From Solibacillus silvestris_B (GTDB lineage Bacteria > Bacillota > Bacilli > Bacillales_A > Planococcaceae), in the NCBI RefSeq assembly GCF_051967575.1, contig NZ_JBQCJW010000016.1, positions 1 through 64,000 on the forward strand: 64,000 nt of DNA. Direction: 5' to 3'. Positions 26,640-35,187 of this stretch are shown here, piece by piece. The notes below the pieces were generated by a model. That model did not search any database, was not told the DNA's origin, and was given only the letters and a program-made list of their open reading frames with translations. A program made the translations under genes and the position numbers. Position 1 is the stretch's first letter, and the number at the start of each line of letters is the position of its first letter.

Positions 26640-26842
26640 GTTGATTTCCATTGCGGGTCGGACGCTTTCGTCGCAAAATAAATTTTGCTGTTCCCGCTGG
26701 AAGCTTGCTTGTGACTGTCGCTAATGCTTTCGTCACAGAGAAAATCTTGTAGCGAAAGGCGCTAGCCGTCAGCTGGTGTTTTTACAGTGCGAAAGGTGAA
26801 ACCGTCAGCACGAACACTCGCCTCCCCTCCATTCCAATCAAC
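26640..26842. repeat. MITE-like dispersed repeat with terminal inverted ends
   Basis: A block of about 203 bases begins GTTGATTTCCATTGC (26640) and ends CCATTCCAATCAAC (26842), with 7-bp terminal inverted repeats GTTGATT/AATCAAC. Internal segments such as GGTCGGACGCTTTCG and CGCCTCCCCTCCATTCC resemble, from memory, a non-coding repeat widespread in Lysinibacillus/Solibacillus. There is no transposase gene. It fills most of the 564-base gap between thiT and the methionine aminopeptidase gene; the remaining 26843-27020 holds nothing else I recognise. Confidence 0.55.
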
Positions 26843-27021
26843 TCGCCTTGGCATGAAGTTTTGTCATCCCCAACTTTTGATGAAGAGCCATAAAAAAGAA
26901 TCCCTGTTTATTTTTGACAGCAAATTTACTTTTAATACCGATTCAATAAGCAATAATTTATCCTTCAAAATTATCGGTCATTTCTGTACGGAATGTTATT
27001 ATTTAAAAAAACGTTGAACAC

Positions 27022-27049
27022 TTACAACCGATTTTAAGTATGCTATAGT
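27022..27049 (+). promoter_or_regulatory. Promoter of the methionine aminopeptidase gene (extended -10)
   Basis: TGCTATAGT (TG at 27041-27042, -10 at 27044-27049) is an extended -10 element. A weak -35 TTACAA lies 16 bases before it. Confidence 0.6.
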
Positions 27050-27086
27050 TAAGGGTAGACATTGTTTAAGAGGAAGGAAGTTACAC

Positions 27087-27839
27087 ATGATTGTTACAAA
27101 TCAAGAAGAAATTCAAGCGTTTAAAAAAATCGGACGTATTTGTGCTGAAATTCGTGAGGCAATGAAAGCTGCGACAGCACCTGGCGTGACAACGAAAGAA
27201 TTAGATGAAATTGCAGGGCGCATGTTTGCTGAGGCAGGCGCTATTTCAGGTCCGAAAGGCGAGTATGATTTTCCAGGCTATACATGCATTTCAGTGAATC
27301 ATGAAGTTGCACACGGTATCCCAGGTAATAAAGCCATTCAAGAAGGCGATATCGTAAACATAGATGTTTCAGGCTCGTTGGATGGGTATTTTGCAGATAC
27401 GGGAATTTCTTTTGTCGTTGGAGAAGGCTATGAAGAGAAGGAAAAACTTTGTACAGTAGCAAAATCAGCATTTGACCGTGCGATGACAAAAGTTAAAGCA
27501 GGTTCGAAGCTCAACCAAATCGGGAAAGCGGTGGAGCGTGAAGCACGTGATCACGGGTTGACGGTAATTATGAATTTAACAGGACACGGATTAGGCAAAT
27601 CATTGCATGAAGAGCCAAACCACGTATTAAACTATTACGACGCTTGGGACACGACAATCATGAAAGAAGGCATGGTGTTGGCAGTAGAGCCATTCATTTC
27701 AGCTAAGGCTGAACATATCGTGGAATCGGGTGATGGCTGGACATTCGTAACACCAGATAAATCGTTGGTTGCCCAAATTGAACATTCCATTATCGTAACG
27801 AAAGACAAACCGATTATTTTAACAACTTTAGAAGACTGA
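27087..27839 (+). CDS. map: Methionine aminopeptidase, type I (YflG-like)
   Basis: A 250-residue cytosolic enzyme removing the initiator Met. The metal ligands D93, D104, H167, E201 and E232 and the substrate histidine H76 fall within a few residues of the E. coli MetAP positions. The ATG lies behind GAGGAAGGAAG. It stands alone rather than in the ribosomal protein operon, as B. subtilis YflG does, so it is probably a second MetAP. A terminator follows. Confidence 0.92.
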   Translation: MIVTNQEEIQAFKKIGRICAEIREAMKAATAPGVTTKELDEIAGRMFAEAGAISGPKGEYDFPGYTCISVNHEVAHGIPGNKAIQEGDIVNIDVSGSLDGYFADTGISFVVGEGYEEKEKLCTVAKSAFDRAMTKVKAGSKLNQIGKAVEREARDHGLTVIMNLTGHGLGKSLHEEPNHVLNYYDAWDTTIMKEGMVLAVEPFISAKAEHIVESGDGWTFVTPDKSLVAQIEHSIIVTKDKPIILTTLED

Positions 27840-27849
27840 TTATAAAAAT

Positions 27850-27889
27850 GCTGTGTAAAAGCTCAATTTGGCTTTTTGCACAGCTTTTT
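27850..27889 (+). terminator. Terminator of the methionine aminopeptidase gene
   Basis: Stem GCTGTG..AAAAGC / GCTTTT..CACAGC followed by TTTTTC. Confidence 0.82.
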
Positions 27890-28033
27890 CTTATCCGGTT
27901 TTATAGTTCTATAAAAACTATGATTCAACATAAAATAATCAAATGATTCAAATAAATTAAAGCAACAATTACCATTTACATACACTTTCAAGTAAAATAT
28001 ATGTAATGATACGGAATAGAGGAGGCAGCTAAA

Positions 28034-28870
28034 ATGAAGAAGCTTAAAAACTTGGATTTAACACTGGAAATGGATAAGAAAATGTATAAAAAGAAATTGA
28101 AAGTTCTGCAATATGAAATGCTTAATGCACAGCAATTTTTATTCAATAATAAAATTGGCCTTATTATTGCATTTGAGGGAATGGACGCAGCGGGCAAAGG
28201 GGGAGCCATTAAGCGTTTAACTGAGCGCATTGATCCACGCGGATTGATCGTAACGCCAATTTCCGCACCACAGCCCCATGAAATGCGCTATCATTACATG
28301 CACCGTTTTTGGAGAAAGCTGCCGCAGCACGGACAGATTGCTATATTTGACCGTTCTTGGTATGGTCGCGTATTAGTAGAACGCATTGAGGGCTTTGCGG
28401 AAGAACATGAATGGAAGCGTGCCTACAACGAAATTAATGACTTTGAAAAGCAATTAACAGATGAAGACTATATTATGATCAAATTTTGGATACATATCGA
28501 TGCAGATGAACAGCTAAAACGCTTTAATGACCGTGCAGCAGACCCATATAAATCATGGAAATTGACTGACGAAGATTGGAGAAACCGGGAAAAATTCAGT
28601 TTATACAGTGAAGCAGCAGATGAGATGTTCGCTAAAACCGATACAGAAAACGCGCCTTGGTGTTTAATCCCGGGCAACGATAAATTGTATGCGCGCGTTC
28701 AAGTTTTAAAGGAAGTTATTTCCCATATTGAGAAAGAGGCAGCAAGACGCGGATTACAGCTGACAAATGTTTTCGAAGAACAGAAGGAAGTAGCGGCAGA
28801 TGTAGAGCTGACAGAATTCATAGAAATACAGCCAAAGCCAAAAAAATCAAAAAAGAAAAAGTCAAAATAA
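28034..28870 (+). CDS. Polyphosphate kinase 2 family phosphotransferase
   Basis: A 278-residue PPK2 protein with the Walker A-like GMDAAGKGG (49-57), the lid motif and DRSWYGR (106-112). Members transfer phosphate between polyphosphate and nucleoside mono- or diphosphates. The end of the protein is a Lys-rich tail (PKPKKSKKKKSK) that might bind polyphosphate; that role is inference. ATG follows GAGGAGGCAGC. Whether it prefers AMP or ADP cannot be decided by eye. The acetyltransferase gene follows after about 80 bases. Confidence 0.9.
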   Translation: MKKLKNLDLTLEMDKKMYKKKLKVLQYEMLNAQQFLFNNKIGLIIAFEGMDAAGKGGAIKRLTERIDPRGLIVTPISAPQPHEMRYHYMHRFWRKLPQHGQIAIFDRSWYGRVLVERIEGFAEEHEWKRAYNEINDFEKQLTDEDYIMIKFWIHIDADEQLKRFNDRAADPYKSWKLTDEDWRNREKFSLYSEAADEMFAKTDTENAPWCLIPGNDKLYARVQVLKEVISHIEKEAARRGLQLTNVFEEQKEVAADVELTEFIEIQPKPKKSKKKKSK

Positions 28871-28951
28871 ATGACAAGCGAGCTTTGTAATGAAATGTAG
28901 GTGAGACATATGAGAAGCTTACTCAAGCTATTTCAAAAAAAGGAGGGTCCA

Positions 28952-29506
28952 ATGGTTCAACTTATTGGGCAAAAATGTTCGTTGCGTACTTTTACCCCGT
29001 CGGATGCAAAGGCATTGGCAAAATTACTTGGGGACAATAAGCTCTATTGGTCAACATATGAACCATTACACCGAGAAGAATTTTATACAGAAGAGGCACA
29101 GTATAAAAAAATATTGGAGAGCTTGCATCTACTCCAGTCAAATCGGGAGTTTTCCTTTGGGGTTTTTCACAATGATACAGGCCAGTTAATCGGACATATT
29201 TCCCTTTATTCGATAAAGCGTTTGCCGTATTCGAGCGGATTTATCGGCTATTCAATGGATCAAGGTTTCATCGGCCGGGGGATTGTAACAGAGGCGGTTC
29301 ATCTAGTGATGGAGTTTGCGTTTCTAACTATAAATATTCACCGTATCGAAGCATATGTAGCCCCTCAAAATAAAGCATCAATCCGCGTATTGGAAAAGTC
29401 AGGCTTTACGAGAGAGGGCTTGCTGCGGGAGCTGTTATTTATAAACGGGAAATGGGTTGACCATTATATGTACGCCATTTTGCAGCGGGATTTCAAAAAT
29501 GTTTAA
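28952..29506 (+). CDS. GNAT acetyltransferase (RimJ/RimL family)
   Basis: A 184-residue N-acetyltransferase. The acetyl-CoA loop region is visible as YSMDQGFIGRGIVTEAV and the C-terminal Asn-rich motif as APQNKASIRVLEKSGF, typical of the RimJ group that acetylates ribosomal proteins, amino acids or antibiotics. The ATG at 28952 lies 4 bases behind AGGAGGG; the upstream in-frame GTG at 28901 has no ribosome binding site. Substrate unknown. Confidence 0.85.
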   Translation: MVQLIGQKCSLRTFTPSDAKALAKLLGDNKLYWSTYEPLHREEFYTEEAQYKKILESLHLLQSNREFSFGVFHNDTGQLIGHISLYSIKRLPYSSGFIGYSMDQGFIGRGIVTEAVHLVMEFAFLTINIHRIEAYVAPQNKASIRVLEKSGFTREGLLRELLFINGKWVDHYMYAILQRDFKNV

Positions 29507-29603
29507 TTTCTTTATGTGTAAAGTGTACGGAAACTTACGCGAAAGATATTAAAGCTTGGGTGGATTTCCAAAGTTAATATGGGAATATAATCAAATTAAA
29601 AAA

Positions 29604-29648
29604 AGCTATAGTGCTCATTCCACAGTCATTTGAGTGAGCACCATAGCT
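29604..29648 (-). terminator. Terminator of the carbonic anhydrase gene
   Basis: A 14-bp stem (AGCTATAGTGCTCA / TGAGCACCATAGCT with one mismatch) precedes a run of T residues on the minus strand. Confidence 0.85.
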
Positions 29649-29650
29649 TA

Positions 29651-30223
29651 TTATTCTTTACTGTCGATATTTCCGTCTGTCAGTAAATCCAGCTTTCCTG
29701 TTTGAGGATCAATGACAAGCCCATGCACAGGAACTCCATTTGGCATTAACGGGTGGCTTCTTACTAAGTCGACACTTTTCAAGACGCTTGTTTTAATATC
29801 CCCAAATCCACGCAGCCATTCCTTCAAATCTACACGCGCATAGTTAATAATGTCGAGTGTTTCCTGGGTAACCCCGCGTTCAAGCATATGACCAATCATT
29901 ACATTTGGATCAACTGCACTCATTCCGCAATCATAATGACCGATAATATAAACTTCATCCGCTTTTAATTCATAAACAGCTACAAGCAAACTACGCATAA
30001 TTCCACCGAATGGGTGATTCACGATTGCGCCAGCACTTTTTACAACTTTGACGTCACCATTGCGCAAGTTCATTGCTTTTGGTAATAATTCTACTAAACG
30101 TGTGTCCATACAAGATAAAACAACAATTTTTTTATCAGGATATTTCGTTGTAGCATATTCTTCATATTGCTTTTCAGCTACGAATTTTTCATTATATTCT
30201 AAAATTGTTTGTAATGCAGACAT
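29651..30223 (-). CDS. Beta-type carbonic anhydrase
   Basis: A 190-residue enzyme interconverting CO2 and bicarbonate. The zinc ligands are C38, H96 and C99 (SCMDTR, HYDCG), with the Asp/Arg pair D40-R42 that gates the site. It resembles the short YtiB-type beta carbonic anhydrases of Bacilli. ATG is preceded by GAAAGGGGTATG. It probably supplies bicarbonate for carboxylases. It stands alone with its own terminator. Confidence 0.92.
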   Translation of the reverse strand: MSALQTILEYNEKFVAEKQYEEYATTKYPDKKIVVLSCMDTRLVELLPKAMNLRNGDVKVVKSAGAIVNHPFGGIMRSLLVAVYELKADEVYIIGHYDCGMSAVDPNVMIGHMLERGVTQETLDIINYARVDLKEWLRGFGDIKTSVLKSVDLVRSHPLMPNGVPVHGLVIDPQTGKLDLLTDGNIDSKE

Positions 30224-30340
30224 GTGCTGTTCATACCCCTTTCGTTTCTTTATATATTTTAAAATATTATTTAGATAATTTAAACAAATCCGTCCGATTT
30301 AAGTTAAATATTAATTAAATAGAGAGAAGCGCAACAAAAA

Positions 30341-30364
30341 ACAACCGCCGAATTGAGCGGTTGT
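30341..30364 (-). terminator. Terminator of the 67-residue membrane protein gene
   Basis: Stem ACAACCGC / GCGGTTGT followed by TTTTTTG on the minus strand. Confidence 0.82.
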
Positions 30365-30372
30365 GAAAAATT

Positions 30373-30576
30373 TTAATGATGGTGGTGACCATCCAATGAT
30401 TTTTCGTTTGGCGCAAATGCGCTGGCTTTTGAATCTATTACAACAGAATCATGAGATTGCAATCCGATACGCAAGTATACGATGAACAATACTAAACATA
30501 CAAGGATAACAACCGAGTATCCTAATACTACTGCATAGTAGTCGGATAAAAATGGATGACGGTGATCAAACATCAT
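30373..30576 (-). CDS. Small single-pass membrane protein with C-terminal HHHH
   Basis: A 67-residue protein: short N-terminus with two His (DHRHPF), one clear transmembrane helix (about residues 14-37, YAVVLGYSVVILVCLVLFIV), then a polar tail ending DGHHHH. The start is one of two adjacent ATGs behind GAGGGGAG, and its own terminator follows, so it is likely expressed. His-rich ends suggest metal binding. I do not recognise the family; a small subunit or assembly factor of a respiratory or metal enzyme is speculation. Confidence 0.65.
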   Translation of the reverse strand: MMFDHRHPFLSDYYAVVLGYSVVILVCLVLFIVYLRIGLQSHDSVVIDSKASAFAPNEKSLDGHHHH

Positions 30577-30847
30577 AAAAACTCCCCTCTATTTAATAAT
30601 AAGAATCATTAACCAATTATAACCTAATAAATTGGAACATTGTAGGGTAATTTATGCATTTATTATAGAATAAATTGTAAATATGGCGACATCTTGAAAA
30701 TTATATTTCACTATAATAGGGTGTTCCTTCATAAAGCGGCTCTTCATGTCACTAATAATCATTTCGGAAATCAACAATCGTAAAAGCGAGCAGTATTTCA
30801 AAAATAGTGACAATGACTGCAGCTGAAACAACGGGAAAAACTATCCC

Positions 30848-32083
30848 TTAAAATGCCCAGTTGCCATTTCGGAATACTGGCTCGGCTTGGCCATCTGCTG
30901 TAATTCCATCAATATTCATCTCTGCAGAACCAATCATAAAATCGACATGTGTAATGCTTTCATTTAAACCATGCTTGCTTAGCTCTTCCCGTGACATCGT
31001 TTTCCCGCCTTCTACGCAAAACGCATAAGCACTGCCGATCGCTAAGTGGTTCGAAGCGTTTTCGTCGAATAATGTATTGAAAAATAGAATATTCGATTGT
31101 GAAATAGGTGATTGGAATGGTACAAGAGCTACTTCGCCTAAGTAATGGGAGCCTTCATCTGTTGCGATAAGGTTTTTCAATACTTCTTCTCCTCGTTCTG
31201 CCTCTACATCCGTAATACGTCCATTTTCAAATGTGATTTTGAAGTTGTCGATAATATTGCCGCCATAGCTTAGTGGCTTTGTACTAGATACATACCCGTT
31301 TACACCATCTTTATGCGGTACTGTGAAAACTTCCTCAGTCGGCATATTGGCCATAAACTCGTCGCCTTTTTCGTTGACACTGCCAGCCCCGCACCATAAA
31401 TGCCCTTTTGGAAGCTCGATTGTCAAGTCCGTTCCTGGAGCTGTATAGTGCAGTTTAGTGTAGCTTTTGCTATTCAAGTAATCAACCTTTTCATGCAAGC
31501 TGTCATTATGCTGTGCCCAAGCTTCGACAGGGTTGTCCAAATCGGCACGTGTTGCTTTAAAAATAGCATCCCACAATGCGTCAACTTGCTCTGCTTCCGG
31601 TAAATCGGGAAATACCTTTTTTGCCCATTGCTTTGAAGGTGCTGCAATAACTGTCCAGCTGATTTTATCTGACTGTACATATTGTCGATATTTGTTAAGT
31701 GCAGTGCCCGCTGCTTTTTGGAATGAAGCAATCCGTTTTGAATCAATGCCTGAAAGTAGGTCCGGGCTTTGTGAAACGATGCTCATAAATGCGGCGCCTT
31801 GTTCAGCAAGCCATTCACGCTCCTGCACTTTCCAAGGAGGGAAGAAATCGAAAGAATCCTCTTGCGCCAACTCGTAGCGGGTGCGTGTAATTTGGTCATC
31901 CGTATAATCTACGAAAACTTGCTTTGCGCCAGCTTCATAGGCGATTTTTGTTACAATTTGAACAAATGGTGCCGAATCGATGGAAGCTGCGATGTATAAA
32001 TACTGATTCGGCCGGATATTGACACCGATTTTTACTGCTAATTCTGCGTATTTTGTTAATTTTCCTTCGAACATAGAATTCAT
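30848..32083 (-). CDS. M29-family aminopeptidase (second AmpS paralog)
   Basis: A 411-residue aminopeptidase aligning along its full length with the 12445-13674 gene product, including LGEVALVPFQSPIS, SNHLAIG and HVDFMIGS of the metal site. The ATG at 32083 is chosen because GGAGGA lies 9 bases before it; an earlier ATG at 32092 touches that site. No clear terminator is seen between its stop and 30577. The frame stays open for 31 hydrophobic codons after the TAA (30755-30847), which is odd. Confidence 0.92.
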   Translation of the reverse strand: MNSMFEGKLTKYAELAVKIGVNIRPNQYLYIAASIDSAPFVQIVTKIAYEAGAKQVFVDYTDDQITRTRYELAQEDSFDFFPPWKVQEREWLAEQGAAFMSIVSQSPDLLSGIDSKRIASFQKAAGTALNKYRQYVQSDKISWTVIAAPSKQWAKKVFPDLPEAEQVDALWDAIFKATRADLDNPVEAWAQHNDSLHEKVDYLNSKSYTKLHYTAPGTDLTIELPKGHLWCGAGSVNEKGDEFMANMPTEEVFTVPHKDGVNGYVSSTKPLSYGGNIIDNFKITFENGRITDVEAERGEEVLKNLIATDEGSHYLGEVALVPFQSPISQSNILFFNTLFDENASNHLAIGSAYAFCVEGGKTMSREELSKHGLNESITHVDFMIGSAEMNIDGITADGQAEPVFRNGNWAF

Positions 32084-32282
32084 TTGAATCATTCCTCCGA
32101 TAATAGTCTATAAAAGTTGGTTATTTTTGATACATTATAATCAAAAACATAGAAAAGAATAGAAAAATCGAATAATGCATCGAAAAATAAAAAAAATGCC
32201 TTTATATTAGTGTATAGGAAGTTAATAAAAAGATAAATATACCGAAATAAAAAAAGACATAGTAATATTGGAGGTACTACAT

Positions 32283-33083
32283 ATGGATATTTCATCGGTT
32301 GTTGGGATAATTATCGCCTTTTTCGCCCTTTTATTAGGGATGTTTATGAAAGGCGTAACACCCGACGCATTATTGAACCCTGCAGCTATTTTAATTATTA
32401 TTTTTGGTACGATAGCAGCGGTTACAATCGCATTCCCAATGAAGGAATTAAAAAGAATTCCGAAACTTTTCAAAATTTTATTTACAGAAACAAAACTGGC
32501 AAGTGATATTGACCTAATTAAAATGTTTTCACAATGGGCTGATTTGGCGCGCCGCGAAGGATTGCTGGCATTAGAAAGCAAAGCAGCAGAAGTTGAAGAT
32601 CCTTTCTTAAAAAATGGTCTGACACTTGCAATTGATGGTCAAAATGCGGACTATATTCGCGATGTATTGACAGAGGAAGTAGAAGCGATGGAAGACCGTC
32701 ATGCAAGTGGAGCCGGAATTTTCACTCAGGCCGGTACATATGCACCAACACTCGGGGTATTAGGCGCAGTAGTAGGTCTTATTGCCGCATTAAAAGATAT
32801 GACAGATATCGACAAATTAGGTGTTGCCATCTCAGCGGCATTCGTTGCGACATTGCTAGGTATCTTTACAGGCTATGTGCTGTGGCATCCATTTGCCAAT
32901 AAGTTAAAACGTAAATCTTCCGTAGAAGTAAAGCAAAAGCAAATGATGATTGAAGGTATTTTATCAGTACTTGAAGGTGAAGCCCCTCGTGTAATCGAGC
33001 AAAAGCTAGCTTCATATTTAACGATGGAAGAACGTAAGCAAATTACGGAAAGCGGGGCGGGTGGCCTTGGCAAAGAAGCATAA
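32283..33083 (+). CDS. motA: Flagellar motor stator protein MotA
   Basis: A 266-residue stator subunit with four transmembrane helices and a large cytoplasmic loop that contacts the rotor. Segments such as AGTYAPTLGVLGAVVGLIAA match the third helix region of MotA. ATG follows GGAGGTACTACAT. It overlaps motB by 23 bases, so the two are coupled. No flagellar operon is nearby; motAB often stands alone in Bacilli. A dedicated promoter should lie in the AT-rich gap 32100-32270, but I could not fix a convincing sigma-D site. Confidence 0.95.
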   Translation: MDISSVVGIIIAFFALLLGMFMKGVTPDALLNPAAILIIIFGTIAAVTIAFPMKELKRIPKLFKILFTETKLASDIDLIKMFSQWADLARREGLLALESKAAEVEDPFLKNGLTLAIDGQNADYIRDVLTEEVEAMEDRHASGAGIFTQAGTYAPTLGVLGAVVGLIAALKDMTDIDKLGVAISAAFVATLLGIFTGYVLWHPFANKLKRKSSVEVKQKQMMIEGILSVLEGEAPRVIEQKLASYLTMEERKQITESGAGGLGKEA

Positions 33084-33831
33084 GAAACATAAGAAGCATG
33101 AGGAACATGTCGACGAATCGTGGTTGGTTCCTTATGCGGATATTTTAACTTTATTATTAGCATTATTCATTGTTCTTTTTGCATCAAGCTCTGTGGATGA
33201 AAAGAAATTACAGCAAATGTCCGCTGTGTTCAATGAAATATTCACAAGCGGCACGGGCGTAATGGACAATCCAGCCGTTGTTCAAACACCAAATGGCTCT
33301 ACATCAAATATTCAGTCAGGTGTTTCGAAATATATGGAAGATCAGGAGCGCCTTCAAGAAACGCAAAATCGTGTGGACGAATTTATTGCGATTAATGAGC
33401 TGGAAAATCAATTCGAAACAAAGATGACAGATGAAGGATTATTAATTACGATTCGTGATAGCATTTTATTCGATATGGGACGTGCGGAAGTAAAAGCGGA
33501 ATATGCGACGATTGCCGATGAGCTATCTCAATTACTATTATTTGATCCGCCGCGTAATATTGTAATTACAGGTCATACAGATAATGTCCCAATCAATACT
33601 TCTGAATTTGATTCAAACTGGGATTTATCTGTTATGCGTGCTGTGAACTTTATGAAAGAAGTTGTTGCAGGGAATGAAGAACTCGATTCGAAATATTTTA
33701 GTGTGAAAGGTTTCGGAGAATTTAGCCCGATTGCGACAAATGATACAGAAGAAGGGCGAGCGAAAAATCGCCGTGTTGAAGTTCTTGTTCAACCTCGTGT
33801 AGCAGAAAATGGAGATATTATAGTAGAGTAG
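33061..33831 (+). CDS. motB: Flagellar motor stator protein MotB
   Basis: A 256-residue partner of MotA. A Lys/His-rich cytoplasmic start is followed by a single helix with the ion-binding Asp D27 (PYADILTLLLALFIVLF). An OmpA-like peptidoglycan-binding domain (ITGHTDNVPI, RRVEVLV) follows. The helix matches proton-type MotB more than sodium-type MotS; coupling ion is inference. GTG start within the motA end, behind GGGGCGG. A terminator follows. Confidence 0.94.
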   Translation: MALAKKHKKHKKHEEHVDESWLVPYADILTLLLALFIVLFASSSVDEKKLQQMSAVFNEIFTSGTGVMDNPAVVQTPNGSTSNIQSGVSKYMEDQERLQETQNRVDEFIAINELENQFETKMTDEGLLITIRDSILFDMGRAEVKAEYATIADELSQLLLFDPPRNIVITGHTDNVPINTSEFDSNWDLSVMRAVNFMKEVVAGNEELDSKYFSVKGFGEFSPIATNDTEEGRAKNRRVEVLVQPRVAENGDIIVE

Positions 33832-33834
33832 CGT

Positions 33835-33874
33835 AAAGGCTGTTTGGAAAGCAAAAATTTCCGAACAGCCTTTT
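33835..33874 (+). terminator. Terminator of motAB
   Basis: A long stem (AAAGGCTGTTTGGAAA / TTTCCGAACAGCCTTT) followed by T residues. Confidence 0.9.
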
Positions 33875-34037
33875 GTGATAGTTAAAAAGCATATCGATAG
33901 GCTATTCAATATAAATAAAACAAGTGTGGATAATTGTTTTAAATTATTAGGAGTGGGCGATTGTTTTTCTTCACTTATATTAACTGTTTTTTTTAACATA
34001 CTAAAAGATGGTTGAAAATTGATGTACAGAAATTTTT

Positions 34038-34073
34038 TTGACATTTTACAAACAAAAGTTTATAATTATAAAC
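34038..34073 (+). promoter_or_regulatory. Consensus promoter with palindrome on the -10 (psuK)
   Basis: TTGACA (34038-34043), 17 bases, TATAAT (34061-34066): a perfect sigma-A consensus. A perfect 16-bp palindrome GTTTATAATTATAAAC (34058-34073) covers the -10 element. Outer AAACA/TGTTT arms add symmetry. Tight repression by a palindrome-binding protein, perhaps the HTH domain of PsuK itself, is likely. Confidence 0.75.
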
Positions 34074-34098
34074 AAATGTTTGGTTTGAGGTGAGAGAG

Positions 34099-35187
34099 TT
34101 GAATGAGAAAGAAAAATTAATTTTTCAATTGATCAAAAAAAATCCCTATTTATCACAGCAGGAAATGGCGGAGCAATTGGGGATGTCGAGGCCAGCGCTT
34201 GCAAACATCATCTCATCACTTATTAAACGTGGAGAAATTTTAGGCCGAGCGTATGTCCTGCCAGAAAAAAATCAAATAATCGCAATTGGCGGTGCAAACG
34301 TTGATCGTAAGTTCACGATTGAGCAAGATGCACAGCTAGGAACCTCCAATCCTGCCACTGTTACAGAAGCAGTAGGGGGAGTGGCGCGCAACATCGCGGA
34401 AAACCTAGGATGTTTAGGCAACCATGTTTCACTGATTACCGTAATGGGTGAAGATCATGATAGTGCATTTATCGAACATAATTGCAGGAATTTAGTGAAT
34501 TTGGATTTAGTGGAGAAGTTAAAGGGCTATAATACAGGGTCATATACAGCAGTACTCAATCGTGAAGGCGAACTAGTCATCTCGATGGCCAATATGGCGA
34601 TTTACGATCAATTATTGCCGGCAGTTTTAAAAAAGCATGAATCGATATTGCAAAATGCCAGCTGTATAGTAATTGATTTGAACAGTCCGTTGGAGACTGT
34701 GGAATATGTCAGGATGTTCGCAACAGAGCGTAATATTCCATTGGCGATTATCCCTGTTTCTTCGCCTAAAATGAAAAATATGCCACAGGATCTGCACGGT
34801 GTCCATTACTTCATTTGCAATCGCGATGAAGCGGAGACTTATTTAAATATGAAGTTGGAAACATATGAACATTATGAAGAAGCTGTCCATACTATGTTGC
34901 AAAAAGGCGCAAAATACGTTGTCCTCACATTAGGAGAACATGGAGTAATGGCAGGTCATGCAGGCCAATTAACACATTACAAGGCAATTTCAACAAAAAA
35001 CATTGTCGATGTTACAGGTGCCGGCGATGCTTTTGTAAGCGCATTTTTACATGGCGCATTGAACGATGAAGAGCTTGAAGAAGCAATCCAGCTCGGATTG
35101 GTAAATGCATCTAAAACATTGCAGTCTGATAAAACAGTACGAGAAGATTTAACAAAGGAAAACTTACTTGAATGGAGGAATTTATAA
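34099..35187 (+). CDS. psuK: Pseudouridine kinase-like PfkB kinase with N-terminal HTH
   Basis: A 362-residue fusion. A winged-helix HTH (about residues 1-55, YLSQQEMAEQLGMSRPALAN) is followed by a PfkB/ribokinase-fold kinase with IAIGGANVDRKF at its start and the catalytic motif DVTGAGDAFVSAF near the end. It should phosphorylate pseudouridine to its 5'-phosphate for PsuG. The fused HTH suggests autoregulation through the palindrome on the promoter. The TTG at 34099 is chosen because GAGGTGA ends 6 bases upstream; a GTG at 34090 lies inside that site. The stop overlaps the psuG ATG by one base. Confidence 0.88.
   Translation: MNEKEKLIFQLIKKNPYLSQQEMAEQLGMSRPALANIISSLIKRGEILGRAYVLPEKNQIIAIGGANVDRKFTIEQDAQLGTSNPATVTEAVGGVARNIAENLGCLGNHVSLITVMGEDHDSAFIEHNCRNLVNLDLVEKLKGYNTGSYTAVLNREGELVISMANMAIYDQLLPAVLKKHESILQNASCIVIDLNSPLETVEYVRMFATERNIPLAIIPVSSPKMKNMPQDLHGVHYFICNRDEAETYLNMKLETYEHYEEAVHTMLQKGAKYVVLTLGEHGVMAGHAGQLTHYKAISTKNIVDVTGAGDAFVSAFLHGALNDEELEEAIQLGLVNASKTLQSDKTVREDLTKENLLEWRNL

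Noticed and set aside
26787..27017. + strand frame of 76 codons before the methionine aminopeptidase gene
   Set aside because: It begins within the MITE-like repeat, has no ribosome binding site and reads like translated non-coding DNA.
32222..32250. Sigma-D promoter for motAB (TAAA and CCGAAATA)
   Set aside because: The spacing is about 11 bases instead of 14-16, so the match is not acceptable.
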